Assembly (NCBI GenBank): GCA_910584265.1
Contig: CAJTZE010000008.1
Span: 1 to 64,000, forward strand
DNA from: an uncultured Dorea sp.
GTDB taxonomy: Bacteria > Bacillota > Clostridia > Lachnospirales > Lachnospiraceae
Length of the DNA stretch: 64,000 nt
Reading direction: 5' to 3'
The position numbers were made by a program, and so were the translations under genes. The notes beneath the pieces were generated by a model. It saw nothing but the letters and a program-made list of their open reading frames with translations, was not told the DNA's origin and ran no database searches. How positions within the stretch are numbered: position 1 is the first letter of the stretch; each line of letters starts with the position of its first letter. Positions 38,494 through 46,561 of the stretch are shown in pieces.

Positions 38494-39375
38494 CTATAGG
38501 ATAGAGCTGGCAAATACAGTCATTGCCGCTTTCACATCGGCTTTGATGGCTTCTTTCGCTTTGGCGGCAATATCATGGTAGAATACTTTTTCGTCACCGG
38601 CCTCTGCGATCAAAGCTCTGACGGCATTTCCGCCGGCCATGGAGCCGTAGGTGTAGTAGTTGATTTTGGTGATCCCATTGCGGATGGCCGTCTTGAAGTC
38701 TTCGTCAGAAACACCGGAACCGCCGTGCATAACGAATGGGATGTCTATTTCATTCCGGATCTGGGTGATGCGGTCCAGATCCAGCTTAGGCTCTGTCAGG
38801 TAGACGCCGTGGGTCGTGCCGAATGAGATTGCCAGAGCATCCACACCGGTTCCTTTCACAAATTTTCTGGCTGTGGCGGGGTCTGTGTAGCAGTCATCCA
38901 GAGAGGCGTAATCCTCAGCGCCTGTGGCGCCCCGTCCTTCACCGCCGCCGAGAGCAGAGGTGAAAATGTGTCCAAGCTCCGCTTCTACAGAAACGCCGGC
39001 CGCGTGGGCGATTTTAACAATTTCTTTTGTTTCTTTAAAATTCTCCTCATAGCTCTTGGCAGATGCATCGTACATAATAGAAGTAAATCCAAGGCGGACT
39101 GCCTTAATGCATAGGTCGAAGGAAGCGCCATGGTCTAAGTGTACGCACACCGGTACCGAAGCACGCCTTGCGTAATCCAGCATAATGGGACCGATCTCTG
39201 CCAGGGAGATGAGGTTCTCGTGTACTTCCGCATGTTGAAGAATGACCGGGACCTGTAATTCCTCAGCGGCAGAAATAACGGCCTGAACGGATTCCAGATT
39301 CGGTACATTAAAAGCACCTATGGCATAGTGCCTTTTCTTTGCATCTTCCAAGATGGATTTCATGGTAACTAACAT
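38494..39375 (-). CDS. Class II ketose-bisphosphate aldolase (fructose/tagatose type)
   Basis: Zinc aldolase that splits a ketose 1,6-bisphosphate into dihydroxyacetone phosphate and glyceraldehyde 3-phosphate. 293 residues. The catalytic Asp and first zinc His are in VHLDHGASF (D81, H82); EAELGHIFT and ISFGTTHGVY give further metal and phosphate contacts. GGAGGTAG before the ATG at 39375 sets the start, though the frame runs to 39435. GatY/KbaY-like tagatose use and FbaA-like fructose use cannot be told apart by eye. A site of the shared operator lies in its promoter spacer, tying it to the PTS locus. Confidence 0.88.
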   Translation of the reverse strand: MLVTMKSILEDAKKRHYAIGAFNVPNLESVQAVISAAEELQVPVILQHAEVHENLISLAEIGPIMLDYARRASVPVCVHLDHGASFDLCIKAVRLGFTSIMYDASAKSYEENFKETKEIVKIAHAAGVSVEAELGHIFTSALGGGEGRGATGAEDYASLDDCYTDPATARKFVKGTGVDALAISFGTTHGVYLTEPKLDLDRITQIRNEIDIPFVMHGGSGVSDEDFKTAIRNGITKINYYTYGSMAGGNAVRALIAEAGDEKVFYHDIAAKAKEAIKADVKAAMTVFASSIL

Positions 39376-39414
39376 AGTTCTACCTCCGTAAATTATAAAG
39401 TGTTTGATGGTAAA

Positions 39415-39443
39415 ATTATAACCACTGGTAATCAATGTGTCAA
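39415..39443 (-). promoter_or_regulatory. Promoter of the aldolase gene with embedded operator
   Basis: On the minus strand, TTGACA (39438-39443), a 17-bp spacer and TATAAT (39415-39420): a consensus match. The 15-bp operator copy ATAACCACTGGTAAT (39418-39432) fills the spacer and enters the -10, so a bound repressor would block polymerase. Confidence 0.8.
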
Positions 39444-39598
39444 TAGAAAAAGCAGGATTGAGCGTTTTGTTTTTTGTAAAAAAACATTTTTAAAAGAAGA
39501 AATCTAAAAAAACAGTCAAAATTTGTAAAAAGCGTACAAAAAAAGAGAATAAATTTAATATATTTTTCACAAAAAGATAGTTAAAGTAAGGAAACATG
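39444..39598. other. AT-rich divergent spacer, no gene seen
   Basis: The 316 bp between the aldolase start and PTS IIB hold the two regulated promoters at either end. The middle is A-rich on the plus strand with no open frame, RNA or repeat that I can support. Confidence 0.5.
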
Positions 39599-39645
39599 TT
39601 GACTTTTTTATTGCCGGTGGTATTATTAATATAACCACTGGTTAT
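39599..39645 (+). promoter_or_regulatory. Promoter of PTS IIB-IIC-IID operon with two operator copies
   Basis: TTGACT (39599-39604), a 16-bp spacer and TATTAT (39621-39626). A diverged operator copy ATTGCCGGTGGTATT (39610-39624) lies between -35 and -10, and a palindromic copy ATAACCACTGGTTAT (39631-39645) covers the start site. Their centres are 21 bp apart, two helical turns. Confidence 0.75.
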
Positions 39646-39690
39646 AGTTTGCTGGCAAAATATTGGATGAGTAGAAAGGAGGAATTATCC

Positions 39691-40170
39691 ATGAAGATGG
39701 AAGGCATTGTATTGGTACGGATTGATGACCGGTTAATTCACGGACAGGTGATGACATCGTGGCTGAATTACACAAGTGCAAATAAAATCATGATTATTGA
39801 TGACGGGGTTGCAGGTGATCCTTTCATGAAAAGTGTTTTGAAAACCTGTGTACCAGCGAATGTGAAAATTGCCGCATTTACAGTCGAGCGGGCCGTACCG
39901 CGTCTCCAAAAAGGCTTTGCGGGGGATCACTGCATCATTTTGGTGAAATATCCAGAGACGCTGCACCGCCTGATGAAAGCGGGAATTGTATTTGATGAAA
40001 TTAATATCGGAGGTATGGGAGTCAGCGGAACAAGAAAGAAATTTTTCCGGAATATTTCAGCTTCGGAGGAAGAGAAAACAATGCTTAGGGAGCTGGCCGG
40101 CGCCGGTTCAAAAATCAGTGTCAGGATCATTGCTGAGGATAATGCAACAGACATTTCTAAAATGCTGTAA
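39691..40170 (+). CDS. PTS IIB component, mannose/fructose/sorbose family
   Basis: 159-residue cytoplasmic protein that carries phosphate from IIA to the sugar. The phosphorylation site is His17 in IDDRLIHGQV, the family hallmark. AAAGGAGG before the ATG at 39691 sets the start; a TTG at 39649 is less likely. First gene of a IIB-IIC-IID-dehydrogenase-GntR-cupin run. Confidence 0.93.
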   Translation: MKMEGIVLVRIDDRLIHGQVMTSWLNYTSANKIMIIDDGVAGDPFMKSVLKTCVPANVKIAAFTVERAVPRLQKGFAGDHCIILVKYPETLHRLMKAGIVFDEINIGGMGVSGTRKKFFRNISASEEEKTMLRELAGAGSKISVRIIAEDNATDISKML

Positions 40171-40227
40171 CTGAGGATGGAGAATGAGAAAGTACGGAAA
40201 TAGAGTGGAAGAGAGAGGAGAACGATA

Positions 40228-41046
40228 ATGCATATTACATTATTTCAGGCAATTTTGATAGGTGTTGTATATTACCTTGGTAATATTGGAACACCGTGGC
40301 TGTCGTTACTTGGCAGTATTTCGGTTGTTTATAAGCCGTTGGTAGCAGGTACGCTGGTAGGATTTATTCTGGGAGATCCGGTGCAGGGCTGCATCATCGG
40401 TGCGGCGATCAATCTTCCGTATGTAGCGTTTATTTCAGCCGGAGGAACGGCGCCGCAGGATCCGGGCCTTGCAGGAACGGTTGGCACTGCATGGGCTATG
40501 GCGGCAGGCGTAGACCCTGCTACGGCAGTGACGATCGCGCTTCCATTGGGACTTCTGGGAACAATGATCTGGGTAGCGCACATGACGCTGGATGTAACCT
40601 TTGTACATATGGCAGATAAGGCGGCCGATGAGGGAAATATTGAAAAGATCTGCTTCTATCATGTGGTCCCGCCGCAGATATTGATGTTCTGTCTCTGCGT
40701 CATACCGGCGGCAATTGCTGCTTATTATGGATCAACGGCTGTGCAGGGATTGATTGAACAGCTTACAGGAAAGCCTTTGACGGTACTACAGGTAATCGGT
40801 GGATTGCTGCCGGCGCTTGGTATTGCGATGAACCTCCGAGCGATTTCAAGACCGGGAACCCTGTTATTCTATATGGTAGGATTTATTCTGGTACAGTATC
40901 TTGGACTGCCGGTGATTGCTGTTGCTGTGCTCGGCGGCGTGATCGGATACTTCTACACCGTTTTATTGAATAATAACAATGTACAGCCGGCGGCCGCAGG
41001 AGGAGTCCCGCAGGCAATGATCGACGATGATGAGGAGGATTTTTAG
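40228..41046 (+). CDS. PTS IIC component, mannose/fructose/sorbose family
   Basis: 272-residue membrane subunit forming, with IID, the sugar channel. N-terminal FQAILIGVVYYLGNIGTPWL and PVQGCIIGAAINLPYVAFISAGG fit IIC of the mannose-sorbose group. About seven to eight hydrophobic segments are visible. GAGAGGAG precedes the ATG, and the stop is one base from the IID start. The sugar cannot be told from the sequence. Confidence 0.92.
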   Translation: MHITLFQAILIGVVYYLGNIGTPWLSLLGSISVVYKPLVAGTLVGFILGDPVQGCIIGAAINLPYVAFISAGGTAPQDPGLAGTVGTAWAMAAGVDPATAVTIALPLGLLGTMIWVAHMTLDVTFVHMADKAADEGNIEKICFYHVVPPQILMFCLCVIPAAIAAYYGSTAVQGLIEQLTGKPLTVLQVIGGLLPALGIAMNLRAISRPGTLLFYMVGFILVQYLGLPVIAVAVLGGVIGYFYTVLLNNNNVQPAAAGGVPQAMIDDDEEDF

Positions 41047-41047
41047 G

Positions 41048-41872
41048 ATGGCAGAGGAAAAAAGATTAAGTAAAAAAGATGTGGTAAAAGCATTTTGGAG
41101 ATGGACCTTTTTCTCGCATGCAAATTATAATTATGAGCGTCTGGAGGCAACGGGACTGGTCCATTCCTATAAGCATGTGATCAAGAAGCTGTATGGAGAC
41201 GAGCCGGAGGAGTACAAGGCCTGTATAAAGAGGCATATGCAGTTTTTTAACACAGAACCGCATATCGGGGGCGTTATTCCGGGAATTGTGCTGGCAATGG
41301 AAGAAGAGCGGGCAAACGGAGCGCCGATCACGGATGAAGCGATCAACGGCGTAAAAACAGGCTTGATGGGACCCTTTGCAGGAATCGGCGATACCTTGTG
41401 GCAGGGAACGCTGACACCGATCCTGCTTGCATTCGGTATCAGCCTCGGCTCCCAGGGGAACCTGATGGGGCCGTTGGTATATGCCCTTTTGATGTTTGGA
41501 ATTATGTTTCCTGTGGCATATATCTGCTGGATGAAGGGATACGAATTAGGTAAAGACGGAATTGAAAAAATTCTTGGCGGCAATCAGCTTCAGATGCTGA
41601 TAACAGGGGCTTCGGCAATGGGCGCGATCGTACTGGGAGCCTTATCAAGCCAGTTTGTGACAGTGAACTGTGCGGCGGTAATTAAATTCGGTGCGCTGGA
41701 AATGAATGTGCAGGAGACCGTGTTTGACGCATTATTCAAAGGCATTCTTCCGCTGGGAATAACGATGTTAACGCTTTATCTATTGAAGAATCGAAAGATG
41801 AAAGCGACAACAGTTATGGGAATCCTGATTCTGATCGGCTTAGCCGGCGGCGTGATCGGATTCCTTGGATAG
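41048..41872 (+). CDS. PTS IID component, mannose/fructose/sorbose family
   Basis: 274 residues, the second membrane subunit found only in mannose-family systems. N-terminal LSKKDVVKAFWRWTFFSHANYNYERLEA in pieces, FFNTEPHIGGVIPGIVLAMEE and the GPFAGIGDTLWQGTLTPI signature identify it. GAGGAGG at the end of IIC places the start at 41048. Several C-terminal helices end the protein. Confidence 0.93.
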   Translation: MAEEKRLSKKDVVKAFWRWTFFSHANYNYERLEATGLVHSYKHVIKKLYGDEPEEYKACIKRHMQFFNTEPHIGGVIPGIVLAMEEERANGAPITDEAINGVKTGLMGPFAGIGDTLWQGTLTPILLAFGISLGSQGNLMGPLVYALLMFGIMFPVAYICWMKGYELGKDGIEKILGGNQLQMLITGASAMGAIVLGALSSQFVTVNCAAVIKFGALEMNVQETVFDALFKGILPLGITMLTLYLLKNRKMKATTVMGILILIGLAGGVIGFLG

Positions 41873-41908
41873 AAGAATAGGAATGTGCTGATATGGAGGT
41901 AGGGTTAA

Positions 41909-42955
41909 ATGAGTGAAATGGCAAAATCTTTGGTATTTACCGGAGAGCGGCAGTTAGAAATCCGCGAATATCCAATACCAGAGGTAAGCGGTGACAAAAT
42001 TCTGATAAAGGTGGATGCCAGCGCGATCTGTACGTGGGAGCAGAGGGTATATACAGGAGTAAAGAAAGTGGAGTTTCCATTTATCGGCGGCCATGAGATG
42101 TCGGGAAGAATTATCGCCATGGGAAAGGATGTGGACCGCAGACAGTGGGCAGTCGGGGATATGGTAGTTGCAGGAGTAACTCTTCCCTGTAGGAACTGCT
42201 ATCGTTGTAAGAGCGGAAATGAGCAGAATTGCGAGCATTTTAATCACAGCAGGCATCTGGAAGGACTGCCGGAAAAGGGGATGGGAGGGCTCAGCTCGCA
42301 CCTCCTGGTTGATCCGGCGAACCTGTTTCATATCGGCAATGTAACGCCGGAGGAAGCCGCCATTACAGAGCCGTTGTCCTGCGTGCTCCACAGTGTGGAA
42401 ACCGGCCAGATTGAATTTGGCGATACGGTCGTGGTGATCGGCTGCGGAATTATGGGGCTTCTGCATGTGATGCTTTCAGTACGAAGAGGCGCATCGGTTA
42501 TCGTATCTGACACCAACGAGGAACGGACAGCGCTTGCCCTGAAGCTTGGCGCATCTCATGCGGTAAACCCGGCAAAAGAGAATCTGGAGGAACGCGTAAA
42601 GGAGATTACCGGAGGGCTGAAGGCTCAGGTGGTATTTGACACAACGCCGATTTCAAAGGTGGCAGAGGATGCGGTCAAGGTAGTGTCAAATAACGGGCGG
42701 CTGGTATTATACAGCTCGTTCTATCCGGACACTCCGATCACTATCAGCCCGGACTGGCTGCATAAGAGCGGGGCAAAGCTGCTTGGAACGGCAAATTCCA
42801 ATACGGTTGATTTTGTAAAAGCTGCAAGGATGATATCAGAGAAAATCGTGGATATGAAGCCTTTTATTTCAGAGGTGTATGAGCTGGAGGATTATCAGAA
42901 AGCATTTGAATCTGCAGTGAAGGGAGATAAGTTCAGGGTAGTGATCAGATTTTAA
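41909..42955 (+). CDS. Zinc-dependent polyol/sugar-phosphate dehydrogenase (MDR family)
   Basis: 348 residues, medium-chain dehydrogenase. Catalytic zinc ligands C41 (AICTWEQ) and H62-E63 (GGHEMSG); structural zinc cysteines at about 94, 97, 100 and 108; Rossmann motif VVIGCGIMG. Relatives include sorbitol dehydrogenase, galactitol-1-phosphate dehydrogenase (GatD) and L-sorbose-1-phosphate reductase (SorE). Lying with a mannose-type PTS and a ketose-bisphosphate aldolase, it most likely interconverts a hexitol phosphate and ketose phosphate; that is inference. TATGGAGG precedes the ATG. Confidence 0.82.
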   Translation: MSEMAKSLVFTGERQLEIREYPIPEVSGDKILIKVDASAICTWEQRVYTGVKKVEFPFIGGHEMSGRIIAMGKDVDRRQWAVGDMVVAGVTLPCRNCYRCKSGNEQNCEHFNHSRHLEGLPEKGMGGLSSHLLVDPANLFHIGNVTPEEAAITEPLSCVLHSVETGQIEFGDTVVVIGCGIMGLLHVMLSVRRGASVIVSDTNEERTALALKLGASHAVNPAKENLEERVKEITGGLKAQVVFDTTPISKVAEDAVKVVSNNGRLVLYSSFYPDTPITISPDWLHKSGAKLLGTANSNTVDFVKAARMISEKIVDMKPFISEVYELEDYQKAFESAVKGDKFRVVIRF

Positions 42956-42973
42956 GGATTGTTAAAAAATTAT

Positions 42974-43002
42974 TTGAAATAAAGCCAGATTATGTTTATA
43001 CT
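42974..43002 (+). promoter_or_regulatory. Internal promoter of the GntR gene
   Basis: TTGAAA (42974-42979), a 17-bp spacer and TATACT (42997-43002). No copy of the locus operator is visible here, so the regulator may be made constitutively. Confidence 0.65.
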
Positions 43003-43040
43003 AATTGCATGAGTGGAAATCAGGGAAGGCAGGAAGCAGT

Positions 43041-43886
43041 ATGGCTATAAAGAAAAAGCGGCTCCTTTACATGCAGTTAAAAGAAGATATTTTGGCAGAT
43101 TATGAGAATAAGCCTTATTATTCTCCGCTGCCCGGAGAACGGGAACTATGCGATATATATAATGTAAGCAGACCCACGGTCAGGCGGGCGCTTGAGATAC
43201 TGGAGGAAGAAGGCTGCATTATGAGATTTGCGGGGAAGGGAGCCTTTTTTATCGGGACGAAGAAACAGCAGGGCAATAAGAAGGCCGCTTCTTCCCGCAT
43301 TGCATTTTACAATCAGGTCAGACTGCGGGGAGATTATACCAGCAGCAAGGTCCTTACCCAGAAAGCGGAGATCGTAAGTCCTGCGGTTGCAGAAATCCTT
43401 GGGATTCCGGAGGGCAGTATGGTATTCCATCTGGAGAGGCTGCGGTATATCAATGGGAAATTGTGGACCCTTGCGGATTCTTATATCGACTATGGGCTGT
43501 GTCCCGAGCTTCTGGAATATGATTATGCAGAACGATCTCTCCATAATACGCTGGCAGGACATGGGTATGTGCCGTTTAAGGCGAGGAGATGTATTACCGC
43601 ACAGAGAGCGAATGAGTATGATGCATTTCATCTGGGACTGCAGGAGGGAGCGCCCATCTGCCGGACAGGGACATTTGTATATGATAAGGCTGGAAAACTT
43701 CTGGAATATGCGGTAAGCCGGGGCGACATCTATAAAATACGGTACGATATCACTACGTATAACCAGGAGGATACCGAAAATTTAAATATGGCCGGAACAC
43801 AGGAAATGGACTGGGAAAATCAGGCGGATCGTGCTGTACGGGAAAGAGAAGAGAAAAATATGGACAATGAGAATCTGCTGTGGTGA
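43041..43886 (+). CDS. GntR-family transcriptional regulator with UTRA domain
   Basis: 281 residues. The N-terminal winged helix-turn-helix (about 1-75) has the GntR pattern PLPGERELCDIYNVSRPTVRRALEILEEEG; residues about 95-235 form a UTRA ligand domain of the HutC branch, which often binds sugar phosphates. The last 40 residues are acidic and look disordered. GGCAGGAAG sets the ATG at 43041. It has its own promoter and probably binds the ATWACCASTKGTWAT sites at 37.8 and 39.4-39.6 kb to repress uptake and aldolase genes until the sugar phosphate appears. Confidence 0.88.
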   Translation: MAIKKKRLLYMQLKEDILADYENKPYYSPLPGERELCDIYNVSRPTVRRALEILEEEGCIMRFAGKGAFFIGTKKQQGNKKAASSRIAFYNQVRLRGDYTSSKVLTQKAEIVSPAVAEILGIPEGSMVFHLERLRYINGKLWTLADSYIDYGLCPELLEYDYAERSLHNTLAGHGYVPFKARRCITAQRANEYDAFHLGLQEGAPICRTGTFVYDKAGKLLEYAVSRGDIYKIRYDITTYNQEDTENLNMAGTQEMDWENQADRAVREREEKNMDNENLLW

Positions 43887-43917
43887 CGCCGGAAAGCAGA
43901 TTGGGAAAGGACGCTGG

Positions 43918-44283
43918 ATGAGCAGTAAAAAGGTTATAATACATAGAAGAGAAGGGCTGGAGCAGATAGAGAATTATCCCCATGTAAATTCGAGAACGGG
44001 GAAGGTTCTGTATCAGAAGGAATTGACTACAGAGCCGGAGACTGGGATGATGATCGAGATGATCCGGTATCCGAAGGGGTGCATGATCCCGTCTCATACG
44101 CACCACTGCGGACATGGGATTTATGTGCTGAGGGGAACGCTGGTGACCAGCGAGGGTAATTTCAAGCCGGGAGATTATGTGTGGTTTGACGAGGGGACAG
44201 TCATGACCCACGGCGCCGGAGATGAAGAGGATGTAGATATCCTGTTTATCACCAACAAGAAGCTGGATATGAATTATTTGTAA
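43918..44283 (+). CDS. Cupin-domain protein
   Basis: 121 residues forming one cupin barrel. Motif 1 is HTHHCGHGIYVLRGTL with metal-type histidines, and motif 2 is GDYVWFDEGTVMTHG. Such small cupins may be sugar or sugar-phosphate isomerases/epimerases or unknown binding proteins; the reaction here cannot be told. AAAGGA precedes the ATG at 43918, 31 bp after gntR, so it is in the same operon and may act on the same sugar. Confidence 0.78.
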   Translation: MSSKKVIIHRREGLEQIENYPHVNSRTGKVLYQKELTTEPETGMMIEMIRYPKGCMIPSHTHHCGHGIYVLRGTLVTSEGNFKPGDYVWFDEGTVMTHGAGDEEDVDILFITNKKLDMNYL

Positions 44284-44294
44284 CAGAAGAAGCA

Positions 44295-44323
44295 TTGACA
44301 AAGCAAAATTCAGGAAATATAAT
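44295..44323 (+). promoter_or_regulatory. Full-consensus promoter of the yitT-like gene
   Basis: TTGACA (44295-44300), a 17-bp spacer and TATAAT (44318-44323): a full consensus match. Transcription would start near 44330. Confidence 0.8.
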
Positions 44324-44338
44324 GAATAACAGAAAGAG

Positions 44339-44382
44339 CAGCTGCGAATTATAATTTTATAGTTTGCGGCTGTTTTGTTTTT
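44339..44382 (+). terminator. Terminator-like hairpin just after the yitT promoter
   Basis: CAGCTGCGAA and TTTGCGGCTG (ending near 44372) can pair around an AT-rich loop, followed by TTTTGTTTTT. It begins only about 10 nt after the predicted yitT start. It can end the cupin operon, or attenuate yitT, or both. Confidence 0.6.
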
Positions 44383-44396
44383 GAGGAGGATGGATT

Positions 44397-45257
44397 ATGA
44401 AAGGCTATGGGTTCAAAGAATTTGCGGTGGATGTGCTGGTGGATCTGGCGGCGGGGATGCTGATTGCCGCCGGGGTGTATAATTTTGCGCTGTATGCGGA
44501 TTTCCCGGTAGCGGGCTTTTCGGGAATTGCCATTATCCTGTACCACCTTACCGGGCTTCCGGTGGGTATCGGGACGATTCTTTTAAATATCCCGGTGGCG
44601 GTTTTTTGTTATAAATTTCTTGGGAAGATGTTTTTCTTAAAATCCCTGAAGTCGGTTCTTATTACGTCTCTTCTGACGGATTATGCCGCTCCGCTGTTTC
44701 CGGTGTATGAAGGGGACAGGCTTCTGGCGGCGCTCTGTATGGGAGTGCTCTGCGGAACCGGCTTTGCCATGGTCTTTATGCGGAGCTCATCCACCGGAGG
44801 CCAGGATTTTATTACGATGTCTATAAAGAAGATTTATCCACATTTTAGTCTGGGTTCGCTTACCTTTGCGCTGGATATGGTGACAATCGTTATGGGAAGC
44901 CTGCTGGTGTTCCGGGAAATCGACGGATTTATCTATGGCATTATCGTGACTTATCTGATGGCAATCGTTATGGACCGGATTATGTATGGGATTTATGAGG
45001 GCAAGATGACCTTGATCGTGACAGAACAGGGGGAGAAGATGGCGGCACGGATCGATGAGTATTCGGGCCGCGGCTCTACCATCCTTCAGGGACGGGGAAG
45101 CTATTCCGGCAGAAAGAAGGACGTGGTGATGTGTGCCTGCAATAACAAGCAGATGTATGCGATCAAGAAAATGGTACATGAAATCGATCCGAAGGCTTTT
45201 ACCATTATTATGGAGTCGAATGAGGTGGTGGGAGAAGGATTCAAAGAATCTGTCTAA
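44397..45257 (+). CDS. YitT family membrane protein
   Basis: 286 residues. Five to six hydrophobic segments fill the first 195 residues (DUF161-type), with the family's FSGIAIILYHLTGLPVGIGT and RSSSTGGQDFI. The last 85 or so form a soluble DUF2179 domain resembling a small ferredoxin-like sensor (YEGKMTLIVTEQGE...ACNNKQMYAIKKMVHEIDP). Function not established; an unproven transporter role is often assumed. GAGGAGG precedes the ATG. Driven by the consensus promoter at 44295. Confidence 0.9.
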   Translation: MKGYGFKEFAVDVLVDLAAGMLIAAGVYNFALYADFPVAGFSGIAIILYHLTGLPVGIGTILLNIPVAVFCYKFLGKMFFLKSLKSVLITSLLTDYAAPLFPVYEGDRLLAALCMGVLCGTGFAMVFMRSSSTGGQDFITMSIKKIYPHFSLGSLTFALDMVTIVMGSLLVFREIDGFIYGIIVTYLMAIVMDRIMYGIYEGKMTLIVTEQGEKMAARIDEYSGRGSTILQGRGSYSGRKKDVVMCACNNKQMYAIKKMVHEIDPKAFTIIMESNEVVGEGFKESV

Positions 45258-45340
45258 AAAATCCGGAAACTACTTTTTTTCTTAAAAAGATATGATACAA
45301 TAGGAAGGAAATTGTACAATAAAGGAGTATTTGGATCATT

Positions 45341-46552
45341 ATGGAATTTAGAGAGAGAGAATTTATTCCTGTGCTGCTTGGCGGAGATATCAATACTTAC
45401 AGTGTGGCGCGGGCATTTTATGAGCAATATCAGGTGAAGTCCTATGTATTTGGAAAGTATCAGACAGGGCCGAGCTATAACAGTGAGCTGACGGTATATG
45501 AAGGGAATCCTGCTATCGATCAGGATGATTATTTCCTGAACCGGATCACGAAGTTTGCAGGGGAGCATGCGGATAAGAAGATTCTGCTGATCGGCTGCGG
45601 GGACAGCTATGTGGCGCTTGCCAGCAGGCATAAGGCAGAGCTTCCAACAAATGTCATTGCACCGTATATTGATTTTGATCTGATGGACAGCCTGCAGCAG
45701 AAGGAACGGTTCTATGAGCTGTGCGAAAAGCACGGGGTGGACTATCCGAAGACAATTGTATATAAGCGGGAGATGGGTCTTAACTTTGCCTGTGAATTCC
45801 CTTATCCGGTGATTTTAAAGCCGTCCAACAGCATTGCCTACTGGGAGCATCCCTTTGAGACGCAGAATAAGATCTATAAGATTCAGGACAGGAAAGAGCT
45901 GGAGAAGGTAATTACTGAGATTTACGACGCAGGATACGATGATGATCTGATCATTCAGGATATGATTCCGGGCAACGATGAATACATGCGTGTGCTGACC
46001 TCCTATTCCGACCGGAACGGCAGGGTAAAGATGATGTGTCTGGGACATGTTCTTTTAGAAGAGCATACTCCCCACGGACTTGGAAACCATGCGGTAATCA
46101 TTACAGAGCCAAACAAAGAGCTGATGGTGCGCGTGAAGAATCTGCTGGAGGATCTTCATTATGTGGGCTTTTCAAATTTTGACATTAAGTATGACAGCAG
46201 GGATAATACCTATCGGTTTTTTGAGATCAACACCAGACAGGGACGCAGTAATTACTATGTGACGGGCTCAGGCTTTAATGTGGCGAAGTATTTTGTGGAG
46301 GATTATATCTACAACCGGGCGCTGCCTTACGAGGAGGCAAAGGAGGAGCATCTCTGGATGACGGTTCCAAAGGGTGTTGCCTATAAGCATGTGAAGAATC
46401 CGGAGTATGTGGCGAAGATGAAAAGGCTGGTCTCTGAGGGCAGGGTGGTGAATCCGGTGTTTAAGAGGGGAGACCTGAAGCCGAACCGTTTCCTGCGCAT
46501 GGTAAAAACGCATTTGAAACAGTACAAATATTTCGATATGTATTACAAATAA
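45341..46552 (+). CDS. ATP-grasp amino acid ligase, D-aspartate ligase-like
   Basis: 403 residues, ATP-grasp fold. N-terminal EFIPVLLGGDINTYSVARAFYEQY is a Rossmann-like pre-domain that resembles the Aslfm D-aspartate ligase of Enterococcus faecium (COG3919). Then come the ATP-binding PYPVILKPSNSIAYW, the lysine-Glu region, and FEINTRQGRSNYYVTGSG with the metal-binding Glu and Asn. Ligases of this type join an acid to an amino group on a precursor. The next gene, 10 bp on, is an Asp/Glu-type racemase, which could supply the D-amino acid. GGAGT lies before the ATG. Substrates are inferred. Confidence 0.75.
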   Translation: MEFREREFIPVLLGGDINTYSVARAFYEQYQVKSYVFGKYQTGPSYNSELTVYEGNPAIDQDDYFLNRITKFAGEHADKKILLIGCGDSYVALASRHKAELPTNVIAPYIDFDLMDSLQQKERFYELCEKHGVDYPKTIVYKREMGLNFACEFPYPVILKPSNSIAYWEHPFETQNKIYKIQDRKELEKVITEIYDAGYDDDLIIQDMIPGNDEYMRVLTSYSDRNGRVKMMCLGHVLLEEHTPHGLGNHAVIITEPNKELMVRVKNLLEDLHYVGFSNFDIKYDSRDNTYRFFEINTRQGRSNYYVTGSGFNVAKYFVEDYIYNRALPYEEAKEEHLWMTVPKGVAYKHVKNPEYVAKMKRLVSEGRVVNPVFKRGDLKPNRFLRMVKTHLKQYKYFDMYYK

Positions 46553-46561
46553 GGGGATTCT

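Noticed and set aside
38494..39375. Assigning the aldolase as FbaA of glycolysis
   Set aside because: It shares the sugar-locus operator, and sequence alone cannot separate fructose- from tagatose-bisphosphate use.
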